Assembly: GCA_037577475.1 (NCBI GenBank)
Contig: CM075197.1
Span: forward strand, 24,671,150-24,735,149
Reading direction: 5' to 3'
Length of the DNA: 64,000 bases
Source of the DNA: Chaunax sp. Z400
Taxonomy: Eukaryota > Chordata > Actinopteri > Lophiiformes > Chaunacidae
The notes under the pieces are model-generated. The model ran no database searches and was not told the DNA's origin. It saw only the letters and a list, made by a program, of their open reading frames with translations. A program made the position numbers and the translations under genes. Below, in pieces: positions 50,436 to 63,319 of this stretch; within the stretch, counting starts at the first letter, position 1, and each line of letters opens with the position of its first letter.

Positions 50436-51840
50436 CTCTTTGTGTTTTTGTGCGTCTGCGTTGTGAGAAGCGTGCATGCTGATGTCTGATCCAATCACTC
50501 TCATCTGCGTTGGGCTGGAGGCTCGGAAACAGTGTGAGACGGTGATAGAAAACAACAGGAAACGGACAGAGGGATGAGAGTTTGGGAGCTGTGCATCTAT
50601 AATCATGCGTTTGGTTGGACTTAGTGTTTTCAGTGTGATCAGAGCCACGAAGTTAACAGTAGTTCAATATCTGGGGCCTGGAATTTTAAAAACAACAACC
50701 CCAAAACCTTCTTAGTCATCATCTGCTCTCCATTTCTTATGATTGTGTCGATTTAAAGGTCTTTTCAGTAAGATGTCAAACAGCTTGATCCAATTTACAG
50801 ATTGCTCTGATAATATTGTTGTCATCTACAGCTAAGGTCAGCTTCACCATCATGTGCTTAAAGGGGCAGTGACCTCACAGACCGCCACCGAGCGCATCGT
50901 TACCTCCAGCAGCAGCAGAACATATCTGAGTTTGGCGTCTAGGCTCTGACCTCATCACTCCCCGCAGAGATGAGAAAACTTCTTGAAACCCCTAATAGGG
51001 TTTGATGTCATGTGCATATGAGTGTTTGCAGCAGTGCAGCTCGAGTTGTTTATATTGAACAAAGTTTCTAGTAAATAAACTCCTGGCTGATATAAATGCA
51101 GCAGTGATTCCCCCCAAATTTGAAGATTTGCACTGCACCTTTTCAATTTGTGTGCACACTTAGTGTGAAATTAGCATCTGGTTTACTGAGTCAGCCGCTC
51201 ATACAGCAATCAGTGATGGAAAGTATTTACAGTGAGTGAAGAGGGTTTCCAAAGATGCCTTCAGAAAATAAATAGCAGTGCACTTATTAATGCATAATTA
51301 AACCCCGACTTAGACAAGAATTTAAACATGTGTTAGTCATAAATAATGCATTTACATAAGCTTTCCCAAAGAAATATATTGAGCCATTTAAACAAACTCC
51401 TGAAGAAAAAAAATTCAATCTAGCATCTGACATATGTCAGAGGAAAGTAAGCACATTAGCAGCCTGCTCCTCAGTCAGTGTTCTGTTCAGATTTGCGTTC
51501 ATTTATTTCTTTAGCTCCAGCTCTCTTCGTATAATAAGCTGCTATTTTGGGTGGTTGAACTAATTCAATGGAGATTTATACAGAGAGCAGGTGACATTAA
51601 ATGTCTCACAGATATCAGTTTATGTCCTAAAAAGGAGGAAAGTATCTCCAGTTTTTGCATCTTTAATTCACTAATCTATAAAGACTGGTTTTGAAAATAT
51701 AGAAAATATTTTTAAAAAAAAGGCTTATTAACACATACAAAATATATTTACAAATCAAGTTAGTGACAATTCCTGAAAAGGAGCGTCTATTGATCCTATT
51801 CTTTGAAATATAGCTTATATTTTTCACCTGTGATGATGTA
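50435..51840. other. Intronic stretch, unique
   Basis: No exon or named repeat is seen. Confidence 0.4.
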
Positions 51841-51844
51841 ATGT

Positions 51845-52000
51845 TTAAGGTGTGTGGATTGTAAGGCTTAATGAATGTTGCCTGCTTTGAATGTATGTAC
51901 GGTTTTAATTGTGGACCCCAGGAAAGACTAGCTTATAGCTTTAGGGCAAAGCTAATGGGGATCCTATAATGAATAAGAAAGTAAGTAAATAAATACATTT
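51845..52000 (+). mobile_element. LINE 3' end fragment
   Basis: ttgtggaccccaggaaagac, tagctt, then agctaatggggatcctataa and an aataagaaagtaagtaaata tail. This is the standard 3' terminus of a common teleost LINE (wording recalled), 5' truncated. Confidence 0.65.
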
Positions 52001-54616
52001 CACTGTGATGTCATAACTCTGGAACATTTGGTCAGATATTGAATTAGTGACGCTAATCTTGGTGGTGGTTGTGCAGATCATCTGTGAACCTGATGGATGT
52101 TTGAAAAGCAAAAAGCAAAAAGAAAAGATTTTGTTCTAACATCTCCCTTAAAAAAATAGTTCCAACTAAGAGCAAGCTGACGCCATGCATGATACAAGTA
52201 AGACTTTGTCCTGGTCGATCTCTTCATATTTTCTCTTTTCTTTCATCATTTTTACAAAAATACCTCCTTTCCGTTTCATTACTCCCAATTTCTCATCGTA
52301 GCTTCCAAAACACGAGCTCGAACACACTCTCCTCACCGATTTCTCCACTTCTGGTCCTCTGCGTCTTCTCCTGCTTTGATATGTCATATGAAATGTGTGA
52401 ATACATCTTGGAAACCACTCTGTCCTACTACATGCGTATGACCTCAATGCCTGCACATTTCCGATCTGTTTAAATGAGCTGAATACAGATCGGTATTACG
52501 CTGGTATGAGCATATGTGCGATGTTCACCTACAGCTGACTACCTTTAACGGGATGAAAATCCTTCGCTTTGCACACAGTCACTTCCAATCAGACGTAGGT
52601 CACGCGGTGTTAGACTGCAGAGGTGTTGTGAGTTTGGGCAGACAGTAATGAAGATGTGTTCAGACTTCAGTTTGAATACACTCTCAAATAGTCTTTTCTT
52701 GGAGTCATTTTTTCTCCACACTTCTCCTCTTCATATTTGTCACGATTATGATTAATTGACGCCGAGCCGTCGTCGAGGTTCGGGAGATTCTGCTCTTCAG
52801 TTTCTAGGAAAACATCCATCAGTCAGACTCTCAGGTGATTCGTTTCAAGGTTGAGAAGCCAGGTTTGTCCGCCAGTATGGGGAGTGTCAGAATAATTTAC
52901 GTGTTCAGGACAAGACAGAGGGTCATCGGGGGTGAGTCCATGACAGGTGATAAATGGTCTTGATAGACTGAGGGACATAGGGGGCCGACTGGATGGCTTC
53001 CCCGTCTGAGTCTCTTCTTCCTCTTTTGGCTTCTCTGAGAATCGATCTTGGCCTGCCGGCGAGCGAGAGAATCTGGCATCCCTCAAACCCTTGGGTATTA
53101 CCTGTCACCCATTAATTTGATTCCCCACCCTGCGCCTACCCTTCATGCAAGCAGATTAAAATGACTTCAGATGGTCCAAAAATCTGCAACCAGGTGCCTC
53201 AAATGCAATTCTGCTCCTCTTTAATGAACAACAGAGTCAGTCCTTCAGAGTGATTCTGTAATCCGAACCAGCTGCAGGTAATACTTTTAAAAAGTCTTGT
53301 GGATGTAAGTAGGCGAAAGTTAACATCTAGTAGTCATCGAATAGTATTCTAAGAGTTTCTAATGGTAGTCTTGGAAACACAGAACATTTTCTAAATCTAT
53401 TTTTCTGTTTATGTATTTCTATATGTTGGTTTTGATTGTTTCAAATCAGACCAGAGGTGTGTGTGTATGCCTGGGCGTGTGCTTACTCATTAAATACCCA
53501 CATAGTCTTTTGTGAGTAAACTTTAAGATAAGGTGGAGAATTAAGTCGACTTTAAATGTTGAAATAAAAAAATACGCTGCTAGAAATAGGCTCTTCAATG
53601 TGTCCCTTAAAATGTTTCCGATAATATTCCGATATTTCCGAAAATATTTCCCAAGTCAATCTGTTAGAAACATTGTAAAAGCATCTTTTTCTACAACCCC
53701 TTTTGTATTAAATTAAAGAAGTCATGGGTCTTGAATGTTTAACATTGTCTAGACAACAGCAGCAGTTTCAGTTACTGTGTGAGTCTATATGACTTCACTT
53801 AAAGTATATTTGTGTAACTAACCTAAAGAAATCAAGTAAATTTTTCATTGTGGTTAAGATAAAAATTAAAGGATAATTCTGGTAAATTCAGCTTCACTTT
53901 AACATCTGTATAATTCTGACCATCTGTTTTTATCAGTTATAAAAGATGATAGAATAGATATTAGTAAAGTGAGCCAAATTTATTCAGGAGAGAAAATTAA
54001 ATCTGCATATATTCATCACAGTTTATCTATTTGATATTGAACTTTGACCGACTGTCACTGCATGTTTGCAGTTCTCCTGGTCCTTTCATTGCCATATTCC
54101 ATCCGTCCACCAGCCCTACGTTCAATAAGATCAATAAGATTATCTGGAGTTTCGTGTGTCTTTCCCCTTTTTTCTCAGATCAGTCTTATCATTAAGGACA
54201 GAATTGTTGGCTTAATCCTCCATGAAAATTAGATTTGGGTAAAAGATTGGCAGATTAACCAAATTTAACATCATAAATGACATAATAAATGTGGCGGTGC
54301 AATATTCTGATTGGTTCACGGTGTTTGAACTTGATGTGATTTGAACGATAAATGCCTTTTGTTGGAGTTAATTCTGGATTTGAATAATCTGCAATGAAAG
54401 ACTCTTACATCTTTATCTCTCAGGGATCTGGAGGACTTCTGAGTTTTAGCCTCGATCCAGTGTTGAGGATGTTTTCCAATAATTTCAGCCTTCGGTTTTG
54501 AATGAACTTCCCCTTGTGAGGGTTTTGGATAAAATAAAAAATAAAAAAAGGCATTGGATGCTTTTTATGTTGAGTTTTTTTTCAAAAATAAAAGTAGTTT
54601 AAGGATGAATACAGGC
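52001..54616. other. Intronic stretch, unique
   Basis: No exon is supported. A short local repeat of tttccgataatattccgata, then tttccg, lies near 53620-53655. Confidence 0.4.
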
Positions 54617-54952
54617 CCCCCCCCCCAAGTAGAGAATTCTCCTTTCAGCCCTTCATGATTGATAAAACCACCTTTCATTTTCCCTCCTTTAGCTCCTTGA
54701 CACATCCTCTCTTTATGTCAGACTAACTTCCTAAACTGCATCTATTATTTACAGAGCATAAGCATCCTACAGTTCCCTCCCTGAGGCCATGTGTTAACAC
54801 ACAGAGCTAGAATATAGATTTGAATTCTGCTGCTAATCACTTGCCGCCACAGAGAAAAGGAATCATCGGTCGATTTTATGGAGTTTATTTGAACTTGCTT
54901 TGCCGCTGTGTTCTGCCCCACTCTTCTACCATCTGATATTCTGCATCTCTAC

Positions 54953-54983
<31 letters not shown>

Positions 54984-55340
54984 ACTCTACTATCACTCCC
55001 CTGCATGTAAAATGTATTATGATCTTTTATGAGCTAATACATCCTGAGAGATCCATTGCATTGCATGGAGAGACAGAGCAAGGGATGCAATCATGGTTTA
55101 TTTATTTTAAAGGCTGGTTTAAAAACCAGGGGTGTGGGGGAGGGGGGGGGGGGTGCTCGCCAGTGTCGGTGCGATGGCTCCCCCCCCCCCCCCGGACACA
55201 TTCAAAGATTAGAACAGACATAAGGAGCTTTCTCAAGGTGCTGCTTCTGGCTTTTTCCTCTATGCTCTTATTTATGGAATCTCATATGTGTATAAAAAGT
55301 ATAATACGAGCAGCAGCCTCTAAACCCCCCCCCCCCCAAA
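54617..55340. repeat. Cluster of C and G homopolymer tracts
   Basis: C runs occur at about 54617-54628, 54951-54969 (followed by a CA microsatellite), 55180-55194 and 55325-55337. A G-rich run, gtgggggagggggggggggg, occurs at about 55133-55153. The G tract and the C tract 30 bases later are complementary. Confidence 0.9.
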
Positions 55341-58300
55341 GACAAACAAAAACCAAGAAACCGGACTCAAGTGAGGCCCTCGTTCGGGACGTTATATCAG
55401 AGTTCAGGCTAAAATTGCCTCACTCTGTCTTGTAGATGTAGAAAAGTTTCTGGAGAAGAGTTTTCCAAACTGACTGGGTGAAACTGGGTGAGGATGGCTC
55501 CGATTCACCGATGTGGGAGGCTTTAATACACAATATGGGATTTTCTTCTGCAAGGAGTGTCTCAAACACAAAAGCAAAAGACAGAGTGTTGACATTGTGA
55601 AGTGCTGTGGGAGCAAGCATCATCATTGATAAGTTATTTTGTCCATCAATGCCTAAATATACCTCCATGCGTCTTTTATGCTGGGATCGTTTGAGGTGTT
55701 TTAGTGCAAGTGGAACAAAAAGATTTCGTCTGGACCTTCCTCCAACACATGGCAGCATATCAATTATTATTAATTATATTATAAATATTTTAATTATATA
55801 CTTAATTCTTACTACTAATTTGATAACATAGTATTCTACTCATTATGGCCCATTATCATTAGGCCTGTATTAATTTTGATTATCAACATTAGTTTTTGAG
55901 AGAATGAGAAGAAATGTAGATTTTAAACCTTTTTAATGTCAAAGTTACTCTACAGAATCCTCATTCGTCAGTTGGCAGACAGAGTGACAGCTGCTTCACA
56001 CAACGTGGGTGGAAAGAGCTTTGCTGGGACGGCATTATGTCTCGTGAACGAGCCACTTCATATATATCTTTACTACGCCGCCTTTTTTCAAAGATCTGTA
56101 CCCATGTGGGGAAAACAAAAGAGATGTTTTACTGACTGGAGGAAGTCAGAATATTGCTTTGCTTGCTTGATTTAATACAGCTATTGAAAACTGAATTGAG
56201 CTGTGTTTTATTTGTTTTTGCAGTGCCTGTGGTGATGCATATTTTATTGCTATTTGTTACATACATTTATTTTTTGGTTTCATAGAGTTATTTAAATTTT
56301 ATTTTATTGTCAGGCTTGGCTGTGACTGGAAGCCCTCTTCATTTAAAAGAAGTGTCAGAGCTACAAAAAAGTTTCATAATGACTTTTTTTTCTCCCCAAA
56401 CTTCTGTATTTTTCTATAGCAAAATAAAAGAACTAAAAGGGAAGAGCGACTACTTTTACCTAATAATCACCTCCTCCCCAATCAAGTCCACCTCTCTACA
56501 AAACTCTCCTTGAAACCCATTTTGAGATATTATGCTAACAGACAGACAAACGATGACGAAACATAAGACCTTGGCAGAGGTAAAATATCACAATGTCAGT
56601 TTTTCCCCCCAAATGGTGCAGCCTTAGTTTGGATTCTGAATGATCTGCAGATGTTTCCTCCACCAAACATAATTAAAACCACTTAAAAGCTTTTCACAGT
56701 AAAAGTTTCTCCGATGCTGTTTGGTGGGACAACAGAGGGGACCGCAGACGAGGTGTGCTAACGTTGGCTCGGCTTGTTTCCGGACGTCCAATGACTAAAA
56801 TCTTGCATACATTTAAAAGACAGTTAAACAAGGTCTAAGAAAACCCCAGAAAAAACTATGAAAGTCAATATTTTGTCCTGTATTTGAATTATTTTCTGAT
56901 ATAAAAGTAAAACATTGTACTTCAAAGTACAAGAAAGTATACATCTAACCTTTGTGTTGTTTTCATGTAACTCATTATTTCCTTTAGTATCATATGATTA
57001 GCATGTTAGAAAAAAATAACAATTTGCTTTTTTTTTTTCTTATAGTAGTGTCTTATTAAAACTAGAGGAACTAGCTAATGGGGATGCTAACTATTCACTG
57101 ATCCGGGACCTATTAGCTTCATCAATAGTCTTTTTTTGTATGATACTATATATGTAGCCGCCTACGGAGTCCCTAAAGGGACATGGACCAGTTGAGACGT
57201 TTGACACATTGTTGAAAAGAATTTTATATGTGCAGCACTGACTTTTTTTTAAGAGTATCTAAGAGGAGTGGGGTTTAACATATATCATTAATCTGACTTC
57301 ACTGCAGCAGGATGCTCTTTGTGTTCCACTGAGGCGAAGGAATGTACAGCAGCAAGGAGAAAAGAATAAAAACTTTGTGTCCTGGATGCTCGGTGTTCCT
57401 CTCTGTCGCACTCTGGGCAGGTAATGAATCAAGAATCTGGTTGAGCCGAGGCAGCTACAGAACAAACAGGACTTTATCCACTCTATCAGTCACCCACATC
57501 CCCGGAGCTCGCTTACAAATGCTTGCGCCACTGTCTGTCTTGTGCGCTCACGTTTGTGTGTTTTTCAAAGCTTCCACATAAATGAGACGGATCCATAATT
57601 CATCTTGTCTGGGTACTTATTTTTGTCCTTTATTTCTTTTATTCATAAGTGTGCAATCGAAGCATAGGTAGTTGGGTGACTCATCTTATTCTGTTGGGAG
57701 TATTACTGTAAATTGACCCTTTTTAAAAAGCTGCATTTGAGGGATATCATTGGTTAGGACATTCGTTTTGTGCTAACGTCTTGCCTGCAGGCTTCTTTTA
57801 CTGCTTTATTAAAAGCTCTTCATAATTAAACAGGAGTTCTGCAGATGCACCAACCTCCCTTTGATCGTTGAGTTTTCCCTTTGGCCCGTCTCGAGAGCGT
57901 GGGGTGAAGAGATTCGATGGAGGAGACGGGTCAAATCTTACAGCGGTCCTTGTTCACTGAAGGTCCATCTGCACGGCTGAGACGGACATCAGCGCCGCCG
58001 TGAAATTAAACAAGGATGTGGGAGATGAAGCAAAGGGGGGGGTGAGAGAGTAAAGCGGGGGTGGACAGAGGAGTTGAGGGGGAGACACTGAAGGTTGTGA
58101 TGTTCCCTCCAGCTCAACCCAGCTCATTAATTTTCTCATTTAGTCAGGACAGTGGAGTGTGCAGACATGAACAGGGACCTTGCTTATTAATGAAGACAGG
58201 AGGAGACGCTTTCTGCAGTGACAGATTATGAATGTCTGAGAAAGAAAAATGTTATTTTGCCTGGATGTGTATCAATGAAAAACCTCGCTGGGCAGATCCA

Positions 58301-60479
58301 GATAATAATATGGATCTATTATCAGAGCTAGACAGACATGTAGGACTGTACCACAGCGCCAGGGTGGTTTTTATTATTGATTAATCCGGAGGGTATTTTC
58401 CCTCATCATCCATTAGTTGTTTGGTTCATAAAATATCAGAAAGTCTTGAAGCATTTTTAGTCCACTCACTACATTAATTTGTCATCTGTCTGCAGTCCTT
58501 TGATTCATGTTTATGATTATAAAATTGATATTTCCAACATTTTGTGACTCATGCCTTGCCTTTGATACCTTTTGCCCCGGAGTATAAAGAAATGCATTAT
58601 GCTGTCCCAGCTTTACAGGCTGCCCTCGCTGTTCCTCCAGCCTTTCTCTGTGTAAAAAAAGATGCAGCTTAAAATGAAAAAGTGACAAAAGGCGGCCTCG
58701 TTGTGGGATCACGGTCTTTAAGAAGGCAGCTGTACTGTAACCCATAGCAGCTGCCTGCCTGCCTGGATCTGCTACACTGGACAGTCAGTGCACATCCCAT
58801 GTGTTTTAAAATATTGACTTTTGTCGGTCTTGTTTTGTTAAAGTTTACAACCACATTCTCCTTGTCTGATGGAGTCCACACTTTTTTTTCCCTCTTCCTT
58901 TTCCTTTCTTACTTCATTCTGTCAATCACCCACAGCCTAAAACCCTCCCGCCCCTTATTATGTATAATTCAATTTAATCTCAAGTCTGAGTGATTGAATG
59001 TAAAATGCATCTTATTGTGCTTTTAGCCTGTAGTTTCCCTTTTTCTTCTATTTATCTCAGGGTTATGCAGTATCACTGGCATGTCTGTGTGTGAGAATGG
59101 AAATCAGTTTTTTAGTTTAATCTTGCAGGACAGATCAGCTCGACGGCGACTTACTGCTTCGTCCTCGTTGACGAAGACACTTTGTGGCTTAACGTTGTCA
59201 GAGCTGAGGTTAGAGCGTAATTCACTTCTTGATTTAAAGTATGCAGAGCAGCCATTATTTTCAAGCGTCAACAAGGTCATCGCACCGTTTTACGAGGTCT
59301 TCCTCGGTGAAACATGGACTCCAGTAATGTTTGCCTGCATTGGCAAACATTGGTCTGTCAGCTGGTTCGGAGTGAAATATCAAAGTCTGCATGGATTAAA
59401 TGTGATAATTAAATTTGTACTCAAGACATTCATCTGGCAAAACTCAAAAAAATGTTTCCAATATCTGTAACGGCATGAATTGAAAAAAAACTATCAGCAG
59501 GTTTACATTTGTGGTTTTGAGCCAAATGATTCAACAGCTGTCAGACATTAAAGGGTCGGATGCATAAACTTTGTTGATCCCTTGACTCCCCCCCCCCAGA
59601 GGCATCATCAGGTGAAATTTTTGTCCATTACTTTTTCTTTGTTGGTTTGTTTAATTAGGAGGATTTTGCAAAAACTGCAGGATGGATTTCCTGTGAAACT
59701 AAAAGGAAGGATGGGGCATGGGTCAGGCATGCTAAACAGACGTGTAGGATTGTTAAACATTTTATATTTTCTTGTAATTTGGAGGACATATGTTCCACTA
59801 AACTACTATAACAGCAACTTAATAAGATATAGAACAACTAGAGATACACCTTACAACCTCCATTGTGCTGTCTGGAGGAGTTATTTATTCCAGCAGTCAT
59901 AAAGCATAATTGGTTGTTAACGGTTCCTCGTTGGTTTTTGTGAGCAAGTTGCTTGAAATCCAGTCAAAACATGAAAATGTAATGGAGATTCAGAAAAAGC
60001 ACAATCAATTCCCAGGAGCTGAGGTTTTCGGCTGTTACTTTCTCTTCGGTCTGTTGTTGGAGGACAGCCCTGGAAAGACATGTCAGTTGAAACGGGACCG
60101 TTTAATAGATTGTTACCTTTATTTAATGACTACTTTTCATACAAACATCTGCTCTACTTGGTCCTGTAGCTGATCCTGGCCTATTTTTTTTTTTTTAAAT
60201 GGATGGATGCAGCATCTTTCTCACATAACCCATTCTTTCTCAGTGTGGCGTGGAATCGATGGAACACTTTTCCCTTTTCTTTTCTGATTCTTGCCAAGTC
60301 TGCTGATTTTAAGCTGGCTGCGTTTTTTTTTTGGCTTGTTGCTAAACTGTACTTTCTTATCTGAGGTTGCTCCCTGCATGTCTCCTGTCTCTTTCCACTG
60401 CACACGTCTGATAAATAATTCTCAGCAAAATGCTTTTTGTTGTGTTATTTAAAAGCATGACAACTTGTTCTGTTTCAGG
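55341..60479. other. Intronic stretch, mostly unique
   Basis: 56521-56588 is the repeat end related to 2090-2170. 58375-58450 (ttattgattaatccggaggg ... ccattagttgtttggttcat followed by aaaatatcagaaagtc) is a scrap of the ATTAATCGATTA repeat. Poly-C at 59588-59597. No exon is supported on either strand. Confidence 0.4.
56521..56588 (+). repeat. Interspersed repeat end, related to 2020-2170
   Basis: gagatattatgctaacagac followed by agacaaacgatgacgaaac and accttggcagaggtaaaata. The order matches the end of the 2.0 kb copy in the same orientation. Confidence 0.45.
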
Positions 60480-61265
60480 ATTTGATGGTCCAGTCTTTCT
60501 GTATGTATTCAGCATCCTCACAGCTTGGTGTATGAAGCTGTTACATAGTGTGGTGGAGCTGGGAGGCTTCGATGGTGGGGATGCTCGCAATGTTGGTGGC
60601 TTTGTGGGCCAGGCGGGCGTCGTATATATCCAGGAGAGGCAGGAGTGGAGTGCCTATGATTTTCCTACCACCATTTACAATGTGCTGAAGGGCCAATGCA
60701 TTTGCCAAACCACATGATGGGTTTCCGGAGTTCTGATGCTTTTCAGGAAGTAGAGTCTCTGCTGGGCTTTCTTAGCCAGAGACGTGGTGTTGTTAATCCA
60801 GGAGAGGTCCTCACTAACACCCAAGAACTTAGTACTGCTCACCTGTTCCACAGCAGTGCCATCGATGGTCAGCGGTGGGTGATGGTCAGATTCTGAGGTC
60901 AACAACAATCTCCTTGGTTTTACCGATGTTAAAGTGGAGATTGTTGTCTCTGCATCACATTGCCAGCTGGTACGCCTCACTTCTGTAGCTGGACTCCTCA
61001 TCCCTGCTGATGAGACCTACCAAAGTGATTGGAGTTGTAAGAAGGTGAGCAGTCGTGGGTCAGCAGGTAGAAGAGTAAGGGGCTGAGCACACATCCCTGG
61101 GGGACCCCAGTGGTCAGTGTGGTGGTGCTCGATGTGATGTTGCAGATCCTCACTGACCGTGGTCTCTCAGTTAGAAAGTCCAGGATCCAGAGAGAGGTGT
61201 TCAGACTGCTGGGGGAAAATGGTGTTAAATGCTGAACTCAAATCTATGAACAGCATTCTTACGTA
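60480..61265 (-). mobile_element. LINE reverse-transcriptase fragment, largest in the window
   Basis: On the minus strand, from 61265 downward: RMLFIDFSSAFNTIF, then a wing region with FLTERPRSVRICNITSS and TTTLTTGVPQGCVLSPLLFY followed by LLTHDCSPSYNS, and after a gap HHPPLTIDGTAVEQVSSTKF and LGVSEDLSWINNTTSLAKKA with QQRLYFLKS. Further on, PLLDIYDARLAHKATNI belongs to the C-terminal end. These are successive blocks of a non-LTR reverse transcriptase and its downstream region, in order. The F-A-D-D catalytic segment after THDCSPSYNS appears deleted or scrambled. Frameshifts and stops make it inactive. Confidence 0.8.
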
Positions 61266-62100
61266 ATAGTCTTTTCACCATCGATTGTTTGAATTTCATC
61301 ATTGACTGAGTTTCTTTAGCTACTTGGCTTGCAATTCCAGCAACTGACTGGCCAAAATATTTAAAAAGTACTCTATGTTCTTCCCGTGTCTGTGTTGGAT
61401 TCAACCTCAGTTAGGGGATGTTTCAATTATTAATTTCTGTCTATCTTCCTTAGAGTTAAAGAAAGGCATAAATAACAAGTTACAGTGTTTTTAAATGGTT
61501 ACTAACATTTCTGCTGTTATAAGCAGCAGGTGATGTAGCATTAAACACATGTGGAACACCTCAGTCTTCTGATATACATAACTGAGAGTCAGCCAGAGCC
61601 AGAGATTCGGCTAACACGCTCCCTCTTTCCATCCCAGAATAGCAAACTGAGCAGAATGGAGCAGATAATTTGGATTCCTTCCTAATCCAAACAGCATTAT
61701 TGGCATTAATAAGTGTGTCTTCAAAATCCTTGTGTATAATCAGCTTAATGGTGAAACCAGTGCAAGCGACACAAGACACAAGTCTCTCTGATGTGGCTAA
61801 TTAGTGCCACCCACTGAAATTAATGGGAGACTGTGTTGACTTTTCTCTCTTATTTCCATGAGCGCTCTAAACAAAGGGACGTTATTTGTTCATCAAACAC
61901 TGGCGAGCGGAACATTTATCACACATCGGTGTCTGTTATTTGCCAGGGTGTCTTCATAAAAGCAATGTACACTGAAAAAAATGGTTTGTTAAATTTACTT
62001 AACTATATTATGTCAATATCTAGATGCGGATACATTTTTTAAATTGAGTTCAATTATGGTTTTAGGTTGAATGTGCTTATTATTTATTGGCAATTTTAAA
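61266..62100. other. Intronic stretch, unique
   Basis: AT-rich. No gene or named repeat is visible. Confidence 0.4.
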
Positions 62101-62104
62101 TCAT

Positions 62105-62312
62105 ATATCTAATATTAGCTCCGTTTAGAGTCACCAGTTCACCTATAATTGCATGTTTGTGGACTGTTGGAAGAGGCTGCAGAGCACACAGGGGAACCCA
62201 CGCAGAGAACACGTAAACTCCACACAGAAAAGTCCCAGATCAGGATTCAAACCCATAACCTTCTTTCTCAAAGGCAACGAGCCACCACTCCACCACGCTG
62301 CCCAGCTTCTAA
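62105..62312 (-). mobile_element. tRNA-derived SINE
   Basis: Read on the minus strand: gggcagcgtggtggagtggt (A-box region), gaaggttatgggtttgaatc (B box), ttctgtgtggagtttacgtg, ttctctgcgtgggttcccct, cagtccacaaacatgcaatt and ggtgactctaaac. This order is the widespread tRNA-derived fish retroposon. Nearly full length. Confidence 0.75.
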
Positions 62313-62760
62313 CCAAAACGGGTTAAAAACCTGCTGCCTCCAGAACAAGGTGTCTGCACACTACCAGATAATCTAGGGATCGACCAAAGTTCCAGACCCG
62401 CTTTATCTTTATCTTTCCGATTGTCAGGACGGGTGAATCCTGGTGAAACTGCCCCTGATTCTCGTGTAGTGTGAGCCCGGCTTAAGAGAGTAGAGATACA
62501 GGATGAAAATGTGATGCATCCCAGACTGAAAAAAGATCTGGAACCACCAACATATGACCCTTTGTTCTCTATGTGAGGTTGATGGTTTCAATGCGGCTTC
62601 TCCCAGTTCACAATTACACCTTTTTTTCAGCAGCAGTCTCTTTCAAGCCTAAGAACCCTTAAAGCATCTTTAAACCCGACTCTGGATATATACATTTCCT
62701 AAATAGCGTAGACCTTTTGTGCATATTAATGTCAAGTGCCGGAGCTCAGTGAGACCTCTG

Positions 62761-63199
62761 TATGTGTGTGTGTGTCTGTGTGTGTGTGTGTCTGTGTCTG
62801 TGTGTGTGTGTCTGTGTCTGTGTCTGTGTGTGTGTGTGTCTGTGTCTGTGTGTGTGTGTCTGTGTCTGTGTCTGTGTGTGTCTGTGTCTGTGTCTGTGTG
62901 TGTGTGTGTGTGTCTGTGTCTGTGTGTGTGTCTGTGTCTGTGTCTGTGTGTGTGTGTGTCTGTGTCTGTGTGTGTGTGTGTGTGTCTGTGTCTGTGTGTG
63001 TGTCTGTGTCTGTGTCTGTGTGTGTCTGTGTCTGTGTCTGTGTGTGTGTGTGTCTGTGTCTGTGTCTGTGTCTGTGTGTGTGTGTGTGTGTCTGTGTCTG
63101 TGTGTGTGTCTGTGTCTGTGTCTGTGTGTGTGTGTCTGTGTCTGTGTCTGTGTGTGTGTGTGTCTGTGTCTGTGTGTGTGTCTGTGTCTGTGTGTGTGT

Positions 63200-63268
<69 letters not shown>

Positions 63269-63269
63269 T

Positions 63270-63316
<47 letters not shown>
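62761..63316 (+). repeat. TG/TGTGTC compound array
   Basis: 556 bases made almost only of tg and tgtctg units, arranged in longer blocks such as tgtgtgtgtgtgtctgtgtc. The first about 440 bases are TC-interrupted and the last about 120 are nearly pure TG. All three plus-strand frames stay open as Val/Cys/Leu/Ser runs, which is an effect of the repeat. Confidence 0.95.

Positions 63317-63319
<3 letters not shown>

Noticed and set aside
54908..55435. 175-codon plus-strand frame
   Set aside because: Opened by poly-C, poly-G and CA runs (Pro, Gly and His-Thr stretches); no domain and no splice signals.
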